DNA from: Marine Group II euryarchaeote MED-G38
GTDB lineage: Archaea > Thermoplasmatota > Poseidoniia > Poseidoniales > Thalassarchaeaceae
Length of the DNA stretch: 64,000 nucleotides
Assembly: GCA_002457145.1 (NCBI GenBank)
Contig: NTJP01000010.1
Span: 1-64,000 of the forward strand
Direction: 5' to 3'
Below the pieces are notes generated by a model that saw only the letters and a list, made by a program, of their open reading frames with translations, was not told where the DNA came from and ran no database searches. The translations under genes were made by a program, and so were the position numbers. Each line of letters begins with the position of its first letter. Positions within the stretch are counted from its first letter, which is position 1. This document shows positions 29,101 to 36,430 of this stretch, one piece after another.

Positions 29101-29267
29101 CAGGTTGGGAATACTTTTTCAATTTTGATCCATTTGACGCTTCAGACGCCGCGATAGATTCCGATGGTGATGGTTACATCAATAAATGTGAAAACAAATG
29201 GAATACTAACCCAAAAGATCCCCTTAGTTTCCCTTCTCAAGGTGAACTTTGTGATAACTATGATTAA
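26154..29267 (+). CDS. Secreted thrombospondin type-3-like calcium-binding repeat protein
   Basis: 1037 residues. The N-terminal hydrophobic segment (YAVAAIAATLCLAGIYTVIGAAI) acts as signal or anchor, and no C-terminal helix is seen. The rest is dominated by about twenty Asp-rich loops of the form DxDxDGxxDxxE, such as ADTDGDGLEDGWE, KDSDGDGLNDRWE, DTDNDGMPDGWE, RDTDGDGLEDYRE and IDSDGDGYINKCE. These are the calcium loops of TSP3/Doc-type repeats, usually followed here by a GWE or ExE helix start and a GT(D/N)P-like linker. It likely forms a calcium-stiffened extracellular rod. A Shine-Dalgarno-like AGGTG precedes the ATG. The ligand is unknown. Confidence 0.85.
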   Translation: MALNHNQYAVAAIAATLCLAGIYTVIGAAISSTDTGGFDSAVGDIFITEDENPKECPEDVATVGCDWDGDGIPDRMEQTLYGTNWQKADTDGDGLEDGWEIDNGLDPLDTGEPCISFVDIDQGDCKDIPINSVDTEQETGEQNETFPNPDNGPLGDPDRDGLTNLEESELGTNPNLKDSDGDGLNDRWESQYTYEIITSQGPITLLDPLDGNWNCPLLSATVRAEIELDIGSTLWDEMGNQFGHSCDAVLDLEQPEPDTLRNFVEERYDTNPLAEDSDNDLIDDRYEIAFGSIVLDVHCGVPVFGTLSIDAPYTDKMTAPGDLTWFEQDMDSDGRLNGPGDWDTDGDGMPDGFEYCYNDLLNPSNSTDAYGDNDDDGLNNVEEFEVSYVWGESNFTSPLDADTDNDGMPDGWEYLSGIHPADGSNADDDPDYDGYDIDGDGGVRYSEMLGVSTVQSILVEKGDYVIENQAILWVQTVQDGNYVNIPIKTQIAGWVYHINIEINEEVTSRLQDLVVVLEENERFTNFNEYNARDRDLDGIVDGRSTDPLNEDTDSDGLIDGIEVMGWLIRIVDDGVRDVIVRSDPGSYDSDSDGLSDSVEYYDTFTNATDRDTDGDGLEDYRESITGHYIEINGSTVHYFTNASAFDTDNDGLEDGEEVISGVDTYVTHANNADTDDDGLNDGGEVLYIPRPWQSPTSPLNNDTDGDGQPDGWEMQIFSVQQNTNSHSLWISTTPWLPPNCESLIECGLGPGGWVWSNFNTGFSTSGDRNGDGVMDPKYFLHEMNLTDFTIPEQGRWALNPSSILQDSIYDIDNDTLQNSLEAPDRWNTNPVDHDSDGDLLPDGWEVTKTEQALTLGLVDNNSLSALGSRGPMDPRMPDSDLDGIDDGQEDFDGDGLNITYLKNRYCPGWEDPQNSECHIDPFGSGARFYNDLANFTNFEEYQNGTNPILSDSDLCADGSNCPDGWSDGSEVYHQDQDGDGMWSGWEYFFNFDPFDASDAAIDSDGDGYINKCENKWNTNPKDPLSFPSQGELCDNYD

Positions 29268-29302
29268 TTATAATAAATTTCTCATTTAAGGTAGTAGATA
29301 AT

Positions 29303-29779
29303 ATGTCATGGTGGATACTCCCAACAACTGCAGATATAGGAATAAGAGCTTTTTCTAGTAATCCTTTAGATTTATTAAGAGAAGTTACTTTTGGATTTCA
29401 AGAAATTCAACTATCAGATGAAGGTAATGATGCAATATCAACATTGAATCAGCATAAGGGCCAATGGTCTATACCACTTATTGATGAAGATCTAGAAAGA
29501 GGATTAGTTTTATGGCTTGAAGAAGTACTTTTTCGTGGATCAATTGAAGATAAATGGTTAATTGATGCCTCATTTAAAATTTCTAATTTAGCAATAGATG
29601 CTCATGTATCTTGGGTAGATTCAAAATTAATATCAAGGGAGATTGAAATTAAAGCTGTTACTATGCATGAATTAATATTCAAAGAAATATATAAAAACGA
29701 GATATTGAATAGCATAGAAGACTCAATTCCTTCATTTGAAGGGCCGGGGTGGGTCGCCCAGGTCGTTCTGGATGTTTGA
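29303..29779 (+). CDS. Archease (RtcB activator)
   Basis: 158-residue archease-family protein that helps RtcB complete multiple turnovers by promoting its guanylylation. Family landmarks: the N-terminal TTADIGIRAFSSNPLDLLRE with a metal-binding aspartate, the central LVLWLEEVLFRG helix, the EIKAVTMHELIF strand, and the C-terminal WVAQVVLDV with the last conserved aspartate. Length is normal. It follows the TSP3 protein gene by about 35 bases and converges with the 682-residue membrane protein gene. Presence of rtcB in the same window supports the assignment. Confidence 0.92.
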   Translation: MSWWILPTTADIGIRAFSSNPLDLLREVTFGFQEIQLSDEGNDAISTLNQHKGQWSIPLIDEDLERGLVLWLEEVLFRGSIEDKWLIDASFKISNLAIDAHVSWVDSKLISREIEIKAVTMHELIFKEIYKNEILNSIEDSIPSFEGPGWVAQVVLDV

Positions 29780-29784
29780 CTAAT

Positions 29785-31833
29785 TTAAGCCTCAATCCTT
29801 AGTATACTATTACATTCTGAGCATGGCATTCTCAAAGGTCTTACATTAGATTGAACTAGATTGGACTTACCACAAGAAGGGCATTTTACATGTGGTCCTC
29901 CGATTTTTTTACTTATTTTTTCAATCGTACCTGATGATGGTGAGACTAAAGATATTGGGAAGACTAGTAAAATACTTGTTGAAACAATTCCCAAAACAAT
30001 TTGCATTGGCAAACCCATCCAATATATAGAAAATGCTAGAGAACCTAGGACCAGAATCGTTATCATTGTAGGGACTCTAGCTCTTCTTTTAGTTAGGGCC
30101 AACCCAATCATAAGAGAAATTGATAGTGCTAAAACAGACATCATAGCAGAAACTAGTGGACTAAATAAAAATGAATTGGGTGGCACGAATTCAATTCTAA
30201 ATTCAGTATCCGAATCAATATCTTTATCTTCAACAGTAATTACTTCCATAATAATCCATCTTCTTAGCTCATAATTCATTTCATCAGCATATATATCACC
30301 TAATCCCGTTAACATGTTTGTTTTCATTCCGATAAGTAATGAGATTTCCGTCCAATATTTCTCTGCAGATGGTCTAACAAAATTTTCCACCAGTAGTTGC
30401 CTTTGTCCCTCCTCAACTCTATAAGATGATTCTATAGTGATTATAATTTCTTCAGAGCTAAAAGCTCTTGATTTTCCCATGTTAATATCTATTGTGGTAG
30501 GTCCTAGTTCAACAGGGTCAACACCAATTATTGATTCTATTTCTAAAAACAATCCATTTGCAAAGAATGACTTTAAGTCAGATTTAGATCCTATCAGATG
30601 GTTCTGTAAAGCCAATATTTCTGAATCATCTACCTTGCCATTATGTTTCTCAGAAGATTTTATTGAATTTGAATATTCATTAAGATTTTTCCACCAACTA
30701 TTCGAATCTAAGGTATTATTTCCAATGTTATCTAATCCCCATCTAATCCATTGAGACATTGAACCATCAAATTCTATTGACACCTGTCGTTCTACTAAAT
30801 TCCCTTTGAATATTGCATCAACATTAATATCTAACTCTGCTCCTCCAGTCCTTAATGGTTCATTTTCTGGGTACCAATCATTTTGTCCGTCACCTCCTCC
30901 AATTGTTATGTCATGGGTTTTGTTCAATTCTAATATTAACCCTGGTTGAGGTACCAATTCAAAATCAAATCTAATTTCACCATTTAGGTTATCTGGTATC
31001 TCCCATACAAAAGTGACTTCCACACCTTCTTCTCTAAGAATTGCAATAGGACTATCACTTATCTCTAAATTCTGAACTTTAGCCTTACCTTCTGATCCAG
31101 ACCACATCCTATCTTCAAATCCTGATTTAATCAAAACTGGAAAATATGCTAAATTTCCCAAAACACTTGCTTCATTCATAATTATTTCTAATAAAGGTAG
31201 TTTAACACTCATGTGAGCATTATATTCTTCTGAGCCCCAAAGAAATTTAACTCCAGTATTTTCATCTCCTGGGTTAGAAAATATTAAATTTTGAACATTT
31301 AGTGTTATCTCTATCACATCTCCTTCTGATAATGTTCCTTGGCCAACATTGACTGGTATCTGGATTTCTCCTTGTCCTGTGAACATTAATTCAGGCATAC
31401 TTAATGTCCCTTGGTAGGTATTACCTCCTACTTTTACTTCTAATGTAGCATTGATTGTAAAGCCAGCAGCTTCTTGTAATTCATAAGGAATCACAAAGTT
31501 CCAAATTTCTGCTGAATATTCTCCCTCAGTTCTCCAGATAACTTCCCATGTTCCTATCTTTACCTCTCCTCCTATTGATGAGGTTACAATTTCTTCCACA
31601 GGGTCTTGTTCCAAATCAGAATAAAACGGAGAAATGAACCCATCGTCAGAATCTCCTAATAAAAATAAATCAAATTCTGTTTGTGAACAACACTGTTGCG
31701 ATTCTTCTCCGTTTACACTCATTGGAGACAGTATAATCACGATTAAAAGTGCGCCCAAAAATAAAGCATAGCCTCTTTCACGAGTTATCATTTGTTCGCT
31801 GATTGTTATCACGTCCTTGAATGCGCCGCTCAC
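29785..31833 (-). CDS. Secreted-loop membrane protein with C-terminal zinc ribbon
   Basis: 682 residues. An N-terminal signal/anchor (ALFLGALLIVIILSPMSVNG) is followed by about 500 extracellular residues rich in beta strands. Near the C terminus are three hydrophobic helices (SPLVSAMMSVLALSISLMIGLAL, MITILVLGSLAFSIYWMG, MQIVLGIVSTSILLVFPISL) and a cytoplasmic zinc ribbon (VKCPSCGKSNLV ... MPCSECNSIL). The layout resembles other large membrane proteins here: outside beta domains with a short zinc-ribbon tail inside. Not recognised as a named family. The start could be ATG 31833 or 31791. Its stop lies 5 bases from archease, convergently. Confidence 0.6.
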   Translation of the reverse strand: MSGAFKDVITISEQMITRERGYALFLGALLIVIILSPMSVNGEESQQCCSQTEFDLFLLGDSDDGFISPFYSDLEQDPVEEIVTSSIGGEVKIGTWEVIWRTEGEYSAEIWNFVIPYELQEAAGFTINATLEVKVGGNTYQGTLSMPELMFTGQGEIQIPVNVGQGTLSEGDVIEITLNVQNLIFSNPGDENTGVKFLWGSEEYNAHMSVKLPLLEIIMNEASVLGNLAYFPVLIKSGFEDRMWSGSEGKAKVQNLEISDSPIAILREEGVEVTFVWEIPDNLNGEIRFDFELVPQPGLILELNKTHDITIGGGDGQNDWYPENEPLRTGGAELDINVDAIFKGNLVERQVSIEFDGSMSQWIRWGLDNIGNNTLDSNSWWKNLNEYSNSIKSSEKHNGKVDDSEILALQNHLIGSKSDLKSFFANGLFLEIESIIGVDPVELGPTTIDINMGKSRAFSSEEIIITIESSYRVEEGQRQLLVENFVRPSAEKYWTEISLLIGMKTNMLTGLGDIYADEMNYELRRWIIMEVITVEDKDIDSDTEFRIEFVPPNSFLFSPLVSAMMSVLALSISLMIGLALTKRRARVPTMITILVLGSLAFSIYWMGLPMQIVLGIVSTSILLVFPISLVSPSSGTIEKISKKIGGPHVKCPSCGKSNLVQSNVRPLRMPCSECNSILRIEA

Positions 31834-31868
31834 AAAACTAATTTAAAGGCATTTTTCATATTTTATTT

Positions 31869-33599
31869 TCACCCATGTAGCCAAATCATCTCTATCGGAC
31901 CCGTGTTTGGTATTTTCTCTATCTTGGCAAAACCTACTCTTTCTAATTGACATATCATTCCTTCTGAAATATCCTTCATTTCCAATAAACCCTCTTGGAT
32001 CAATACATCTTTCTCAGATGGAATGTAGAGTATTGCATCCCTCGAATTATTTTTTGGTAACCAGTGTACGATCGGTCTTTTATCTATAATATCCATGGAT
32101 TCTATATTTCCATTTTTTTTATTTATTTTTATACTCGCGAAGTCTTTTAATCTAATCTTGTCACTTTTTTCTACATCTTGTTTTTCAATATATATTTTAC
32201 AATTATTTTCATCTATTATCCATTCTCTATGTCCTTCAACTAAATTTTCTGGATGGTTAGGAATTTTCAGTATTATGGGATTAATTCCTTCTATCTTTAA
32301 ATCAATTTCAATTGGTTCTCTGATAAAAGACCGCCTTGCAGTCAGCGAATCTATTTTTTTAACATTAAAAGACTCGAGAGTTTGCATTGAAATCGATATA
32401 TCCTTCTGTGATAGTCCTAAATCTATCCAAAAATCATTTAATGAACTAGCATTAAATCCTCTTCTTCTCAATGATTTAATTGTTGGTAATCTTATATCGT
32501 CCCAACCAGAATATTCATTTCTCATTATTGAATTTTTCATCCCAGAAGTGGAAAAACCTCCAAATTCGAACACTTTAACACGTCCCCAGTACAAAGTTTC
32601 TGGATACTCCCATTGAAAATGTTCGTATAGTAACTTCTGCTTCCTCGTACTATCCATTAAGTCCTTTCCTCTGATTATGTGGGAAACACCTTGTTCATGA
32701 TCTTCAATAGCACTTTGAAAATCTAATAATGGCCAGACTTTATATTTTTCACCAACAAGTGGGTGTTTTCTATGTTGAATTCTTAAAGCAGGCCAATCTC
32801 TTAGTGCAGGATTTGGGATTTCCATGGATGTCTTAACACGTACAACTGCATCTCCTTCTTCTATATCACCACTAATCATCTTATCCCAATCCTCTAGATT
32901 TTCTTCAATACTTCTTTCACGATAAGGGCTACTGACTCCATCATCTCTTAATTTCTTGAATTCTTTAGAACTACATCTACATACATATCCAAATCCATTA
33001 GAAATCATTTCCTGAGCATATTTCAGATAAATCGGCATTCTCTCACTAGCCTTAATTATTACATCTGGCTTTCGTCCAGTTATCCATTCATAATCCTCTT
33101 CTATCCATTTATAAGCATCCAACAATGGAGGCTTGACTTTTGTATCCGTATCATCAAATCTTAGGATTAATTTACCATTATATTTTTCAGCAAATTTAGA
33201 ATTTACTACGACCCCTCTGGAGTGCCCTATTGTCAATGGGCCGTTTGGATTAGGAGCAAATCTAAGTACAACCTTTCGATTTTCAGCATTATTCAAATCA
33301 GGAAGGCCTACTCTACGCTTCTGCTTCTTTCTTATTAATGCGTCAGGATTTTCTTTAGCGAGTAACCTCTCTATATGTCCAATGCCATGTTCTTTTGCAA
33401 TATTATTAGCCCTTGTCACTTCACTTTCAACATAGGACTTCAACAACTTAGCTTTACTTCGTAAATCTTTCCTTTCAGACATTATTCTTCCGAGTACACT
33501 CCCAGAAACTCCTTTCCCCTTGTATTCCAAGGAATTTTGAAGAGCATATTTTCTAACGATATTTTCAATTTCGATTCCCCAATCCTCTTCTTCACTCAT
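31869..33599 (-). CDS. gltX: Glutamate--tRNA ligase (archaeal type)
   Basis: Class I synthetase of 576 residues, of the archaeal/eukaryotic GluRS-GlnRS type. The nucleotide-binding HIGH-type motif is FAPNPNGPLTIGHSRG. The KMSKS-equivalent is in FGGFSTSGMKNS, the archaeal S-T-S form. Other catalytic-domain segments are LRFDDTDTKVKPP, SHIIRGKDLMDST and YPETLYWGRVKV. The C-terminal half is the beta-barrel anticodon domain typical of this branch, not the bacterial helical one. The charged N-terminal extension of about 110 residues is normal for archaea. It is followed, on the same strand, 46 bases downstream of rnhB's stop. Confidence 0.94.
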   Translation of the reverse strand: MSEEEDWGIEIENIVRKYALQNSLEYKGKGVSGSVLGRIMSERKDLRSKAKLLKSYVESEVTRANNIAKEHGIGHIERLLAKENPDALIRKKQKRRVGLPDLNNAENRKVVLRFAPNPNGPLTIGHSRGVVVNSKFAEKYNGKLILRFDDTDTKVKPPLLDAYKWIEEDYEWITGRKPDVIIKASERMPIYLKYAQEMISNGFGYVCRCSSKEFKKLRDDGVSSPYRERSIEENLEDWDKMISGDIEEGDAVVRVKTSMEIPNPALRDWPALRIQHRKHPLVGEKYKVWPLLDFQSAIEDHEQGVSHIIRGKDLMDSTRKQKLLYEHFQWEYPETLYWGRVKVFEFGGFSTSGMKNSIMRNEYSGWDDIRLPTIKSLRRRGFNASSLNDFWIDLGLSQKDISISMQTLESFNVKKIDSLTARRSFIREPIEIDLKIEGINPIILKIPNHPENLVEGHREWIIDENNCKIYIEKQDVEKSDKIRLKDFASIKINKKNGNIESMDIIDKRPIVHWLPKNNSRDAILYIPSEKDVLIQEGLLEMKDISEGMICQLERVGFAKIEKIPNTGPIEMIWLHG

Positions 33600-33645
33600 A
33601 TTACGCTACACTCTCACATATATCTTACATTTCACCATTCTCATT

Positions 33646-34380
33646 TCACCATTCGTATAGTGAAGTTTGTTTCATATTTGTACAATATTCACTTCTAAGT
33701 GGAGCTGGCATTTTATGAACACTCATCCATTTATCCTTCACAGTTTTCCAACTCCATCTTAATTCATCATGAGGGAAATTACCCAAAATCATTTTTTCTA
33801 CTGCAATTTTAGTAACTGGATCAGAAGGATATCCTGAGCCAATGCTAAAACTCATATTTTTACCTATCCTTTCTATTTCAGAATCTCGAGTAACTTTTGC
33901 TATTATGCTTGCTGCTCCTGTTACTAAATCTCTATCATCCATCTTATGTTTTGAGATTATTTTTGTTTTTTCCCATCTCTCTCCCAAATTATCTCTCACA
34001 TTAGCTCCAAACCTTTCCTCATTAACATCACAAGCATCCAGATTAATTTGTTCAATTTTTAAAGAAAAACCATTTTTTTTAATTACTTCTGAAAATAGTC
34101 TAACTTCTAATTTATTTAGATTATTTTTTTCCATTTCTAAATCTATCTCGCTAGAGGGACATATAATTGTGCTGACATTCCATTTTTTTTTCTTACAATT
34201 TTCAATAATGGCTTCATATAAAAAATTTCTTTTGTTCTTACTAACCTTTTTAGATTCTTTAACTCCTATTTCTTCAAGTATTCTAATGTCTCTTTTTGGG
34301 ATTCTCAATGCTGTTACTACCAAAGGCCCTATGACCGGCCCTCTTCCAGCCTCATCTACTCCAATTATTGTGTTCGCCAT
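33646..34380 (-). CDS. rnhB: Ribonuclease HII
   Basis: Removes ribonucleotides and RNA primers from DNA duplexes. The 244-residue protein opens with the invariant IGVDEAGRGPVIGPLVV, containing the first catalytic acids (Asp, Glu). The remaining acidic residues appear in INLDACDVN and KHKMDDRDLVTGAASIIAKVTRD, with the SGYPSDPVT segment conserved in archaeal RNase HII. The C-terminal WSWKTVKD region is also standard. Start ATG 34380 fits the family (MANTIIGVDEAGRG). It runs in the same direction as gltX, 46 bases upstream of it. Confidence 0.94.
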   Translation of the reverse strand: MANTIIGVDEAGRGPVIGPLVVTALRIPKRDIRILEEIGVKESKKVSKNKRNFLYEAIIENCKKKKWNVSTIICPSSEIDLEMEKNNLNKLEVRLFSEVIKKNGFSLKIEQINLDACDVNEERFGANVRDNLGERWEKTKIISKHKMDDRDLVTGAASIIAKVTRDSEIERIGKNMSFSIGSGYPSDPVTKIAVEKMILGNFPHDELRWSWKTVKDKWMSVHKMPAPLRSEYCTNMKQTSLYEW

Positions 34381-34471
34381 GCTACCCTGTCGGGGTAGTA
34401 ATTATTCATTTATCCTATTTTTTGAATCAAAAATACGAAGACTTAATGTTAATTGCTTACTATGACATATC

Positions 34472-34663
34472 ATGTCTCCTTTTTGGCCCTTTAAGAAAAA
34501 GCCTCGAAAATCACCTCTCAGAAAAAATGATTATACAGAAAATATTGTTGAATATGAAAGAAATACCTCTACAAAAAAAGACTCTAAAAAAAATGACAAT
34601 AGTCATCTAAACAATAAAAATTTTTTGAATGCTCTTAAAATTTTGGATCAATCTAAAGAGTGA
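34472..34663 (+). CDS. Small lysine-rich hypothetical protein
   Basis: 63-residue frame starting MSPFWPFKKKPRKSPLRKND, strongly basic, with the remainder rich in Lys, Asn, Ser and Asp and a short helical end (FLNALKILDQSKE). It sits between the divergent rnhB start and the convergent pheT stop without overlapping either. An aromatic/basic start with a disordered middle occurs in small nucleic-acid or membrane-peripheral proteins, but no function can be assigned. It may be a chance frame in an AT-rich gap. Confidence 0.4.
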   Translation: MSPFWPFKKKPRKSPLRKNDYTENIVEYERNTSTKKDSKKNDNSHLNNKNFLNALKILDQSKE

Positions 34664-34666
34664 GTT

Positions 34667-36421
34667 TCAAATCAAGGGATCTGACGCTACTTTATTTATC
34701 TCAGTAATACTAAATTCTCCTCCATGGATCGGAGTTTTTAGGCCATATCGTTCGCTCACTAGAGGGTCTATTTCTCCAAATTGACCAATTTCAATATTTC
34801 GAACTATTATTTTAGCACCTCTTCCAAAAAGCCAAGGAGATTTTTGTTCTTTAATTGGTTTATATTTAACATCCTCACTAAGTATTCCTAAATCCCTAAT
34901 AATAGATTGAACATATCCTTTGGCCGAAGTAAACCCACCTCCTACTTCTGCACATGACCAAGAAAATGAGTAACTATTCTTAGAATCATTAACTACATGT
35001 CCAAGTTCATAGATACGTTGTGGTAACTCTTGATGTCTATTTGCAGCTAATATCTGTAATAATGATGGAAGTATATACTGTCTAAGTATTGTGTGTTCTG
35101 AACTAATTGGATTAGAAATACTCGTTACTAACCCCTTTTTCTCCCATCTAGTTCTTTCAAATTGATCTCGTTCATTTGATAGAGTCAAACTTTGTATTTC
35201 CTGTAATCCTAGTGCACGTAAACTCGCTCTAATTCTCCTATTCATCTGGGCAGATTTTAGCGGCAATGCATCTAGATGTATCGAAGACATCTGTTCGGGT
35301 AGATTATTGTATCCAAATCCTATTGCTATATCCTCAACAATATCTATTGGGTGCATTATGTCACTTCTCCATCTGGGCATTGAAATAATATGCTCAGTCT
35401 CTCCAATAACACAATCAGACCATCTTTCAGCTTTATTGGGTCCGTCAGTAACTGTCCTAGATTCCAGCAATTGCCCCCCCATTTTACTTATAGATTCTTT
35501 AATTTCTAAATTACTTAATCTCATACCAAGTATTTTCTCTATTAACTTATCCGGGATTCTATGATTTATCGCAGTTCCATCGGGCGTAATTGATGATTTT
35601 TTATCAGTAAATTTTATCTCTAAACTTTCAATAGTTCCATTTCTTTCTCGAAGTGCCAAGCAAATTAACAATAGACATGCTTCACATGATCTTTTATCCC
35701 ATCCTGTTACATCGATAAAAAAATCTTTAGTTTTACTTGTAACTGTGGTTTTTTGACCATTAATAATGGGAGGAAATGAGACAACATCATTATTTGAATC
35801 TAATATCACTGGAAATGTATCTAAGTCTTTCATAAGATGAGAATATTCAATTCCTTTTGGATGCTTTTCAAGGATTTCTGTAATACTCATATCAGAATTC
35901 TCAGATAAAGGTATAAATTTAAACGACGAATTAACTGTCTTGACTTTAAATGGTGGTTTTATTTTTTCTAAATCGTGAACTCCTATTGAGGATAATTTTC
36001 TTTTTCTACCGAGAGTTAGATGTAATTTTTCTTGATGATCCATTAATGATTGGATAAATTTTTCTTTTTCTTCGATATTATTTCCAGTTTTTACATCTCG
36101 GACAATAGCTGACATTATAACCGGGCGTACATTTTCGAGACTCTTTTCTACATATACAACGCAATTTCCTTTTTTTACATTTATTATTGTATCCTCTTTC
36201 TTATCTCCCAAGAAAGATCGCGCAGCTTTTGCCAAAGTCTCATGACTTAACAAGTCAGGCCTATCAGGAAAAACCTCTATATCTATTCTCTCTTCATTAT
36301 TGCTTTCTACAGGACAACCAATTTCAGTTAACCAATTATCCCATATCTTTGATTTATGTTTGATACCATTTATTTCTTGGATATACCTTAATAATTCATG
36401 TTCTAGAGTAATCGTTGGCAT
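34667..36421 (-). CDS. pheT: Phenylalanine--tRNA ligase beta subunit (archaeal type)
   Basis: 584 residues, the shorter archaeal/eukaryotic beta chain without the bacterial N-terminal tRNA-binding fusion. It starts MPTITLEHELLRYI with the RIDIEVFPDRPDLLSHETLAKAARSF segment. The B3/B4 region contains ERNGTIESLEIKF, and the B5 domain contains IPDKLIEKILGMRLSN and DIMHPIDIVEDIAIGFGYNN. The C-terminal catalytic-like domain has EHTILRQYILPSLLQILAANRHQ and the terminal GEIDPLVSERYGL. It forms a heterotetramer with PheS, which is not in this window. A GAGGTT Shine-Dalgarno precedes the ATG. The upstream GltB-like gene on the same strand ends about 10 bases before it. Confidence 0.94.
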   Translation of the reverse strand: MPTITLEHELLRYIQEINGIKHKSKIWDNWLTEIGCPVESNNEERIDIEVFPDRPDLLSHETLAKAARSFLGDKKEDTIINVKKGNCVVYVEKSLENVRPVIMSAIVRDVKTGNNIEEKEKFIQSLMDHQEKLHLTLGRKRKLSSIGVHDLEKIKPPFKVKTVNSSFKFIPLSENSDMSITEILEKHPKGIEYSHLMKDLDTFPVILDSNNDVVSFPPIINGQKTTVTSKTKDFFIDVTGWDKRSCEACLLLICLALRERNGTIESLEIKFTDKKSSITPDGTAINHRIPDKLIEKILGMRLSNLEIKESISKMGGQLLESRTVTDGPNKAERWSDCVIGETEHIISMPRWRSDIMHPIDIVEDIAIGFGYNNLPEQMSSIHLDALPLKSAQMNRRIRASLRALGLQEIQSLTLSNERDQFERTRWEKKGLVTSISNPISSEHTILRQYILPSLLQILAANRHQELPQRIYELGHVVNDSKNSYSFSWSCAEVGGGFTSAKGYVQSIIRDLGILSEDVKYKPIKEQKSPWLFGRGAKIIVRNIEIGQFGEIDPLVSERYGLKTPIHGGEFSITEINKVASDPLI

Positions 36422-36430
36422 TTTGAAACC

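Noticed and set aside
26154-29267. Tandem DNA repeats or CRISPR in the TSP3 gene
   Set aside because: The similarity comes from coding for acidic calcium loops with irregular spacing; there are no fixed-length repeats with unique spacers.
34368-34610. 80-residue ORF overlapping the rnhB start
   Set aside because: It overlaps the conserved N terminus of RNase HII on the other strand and has no family features.
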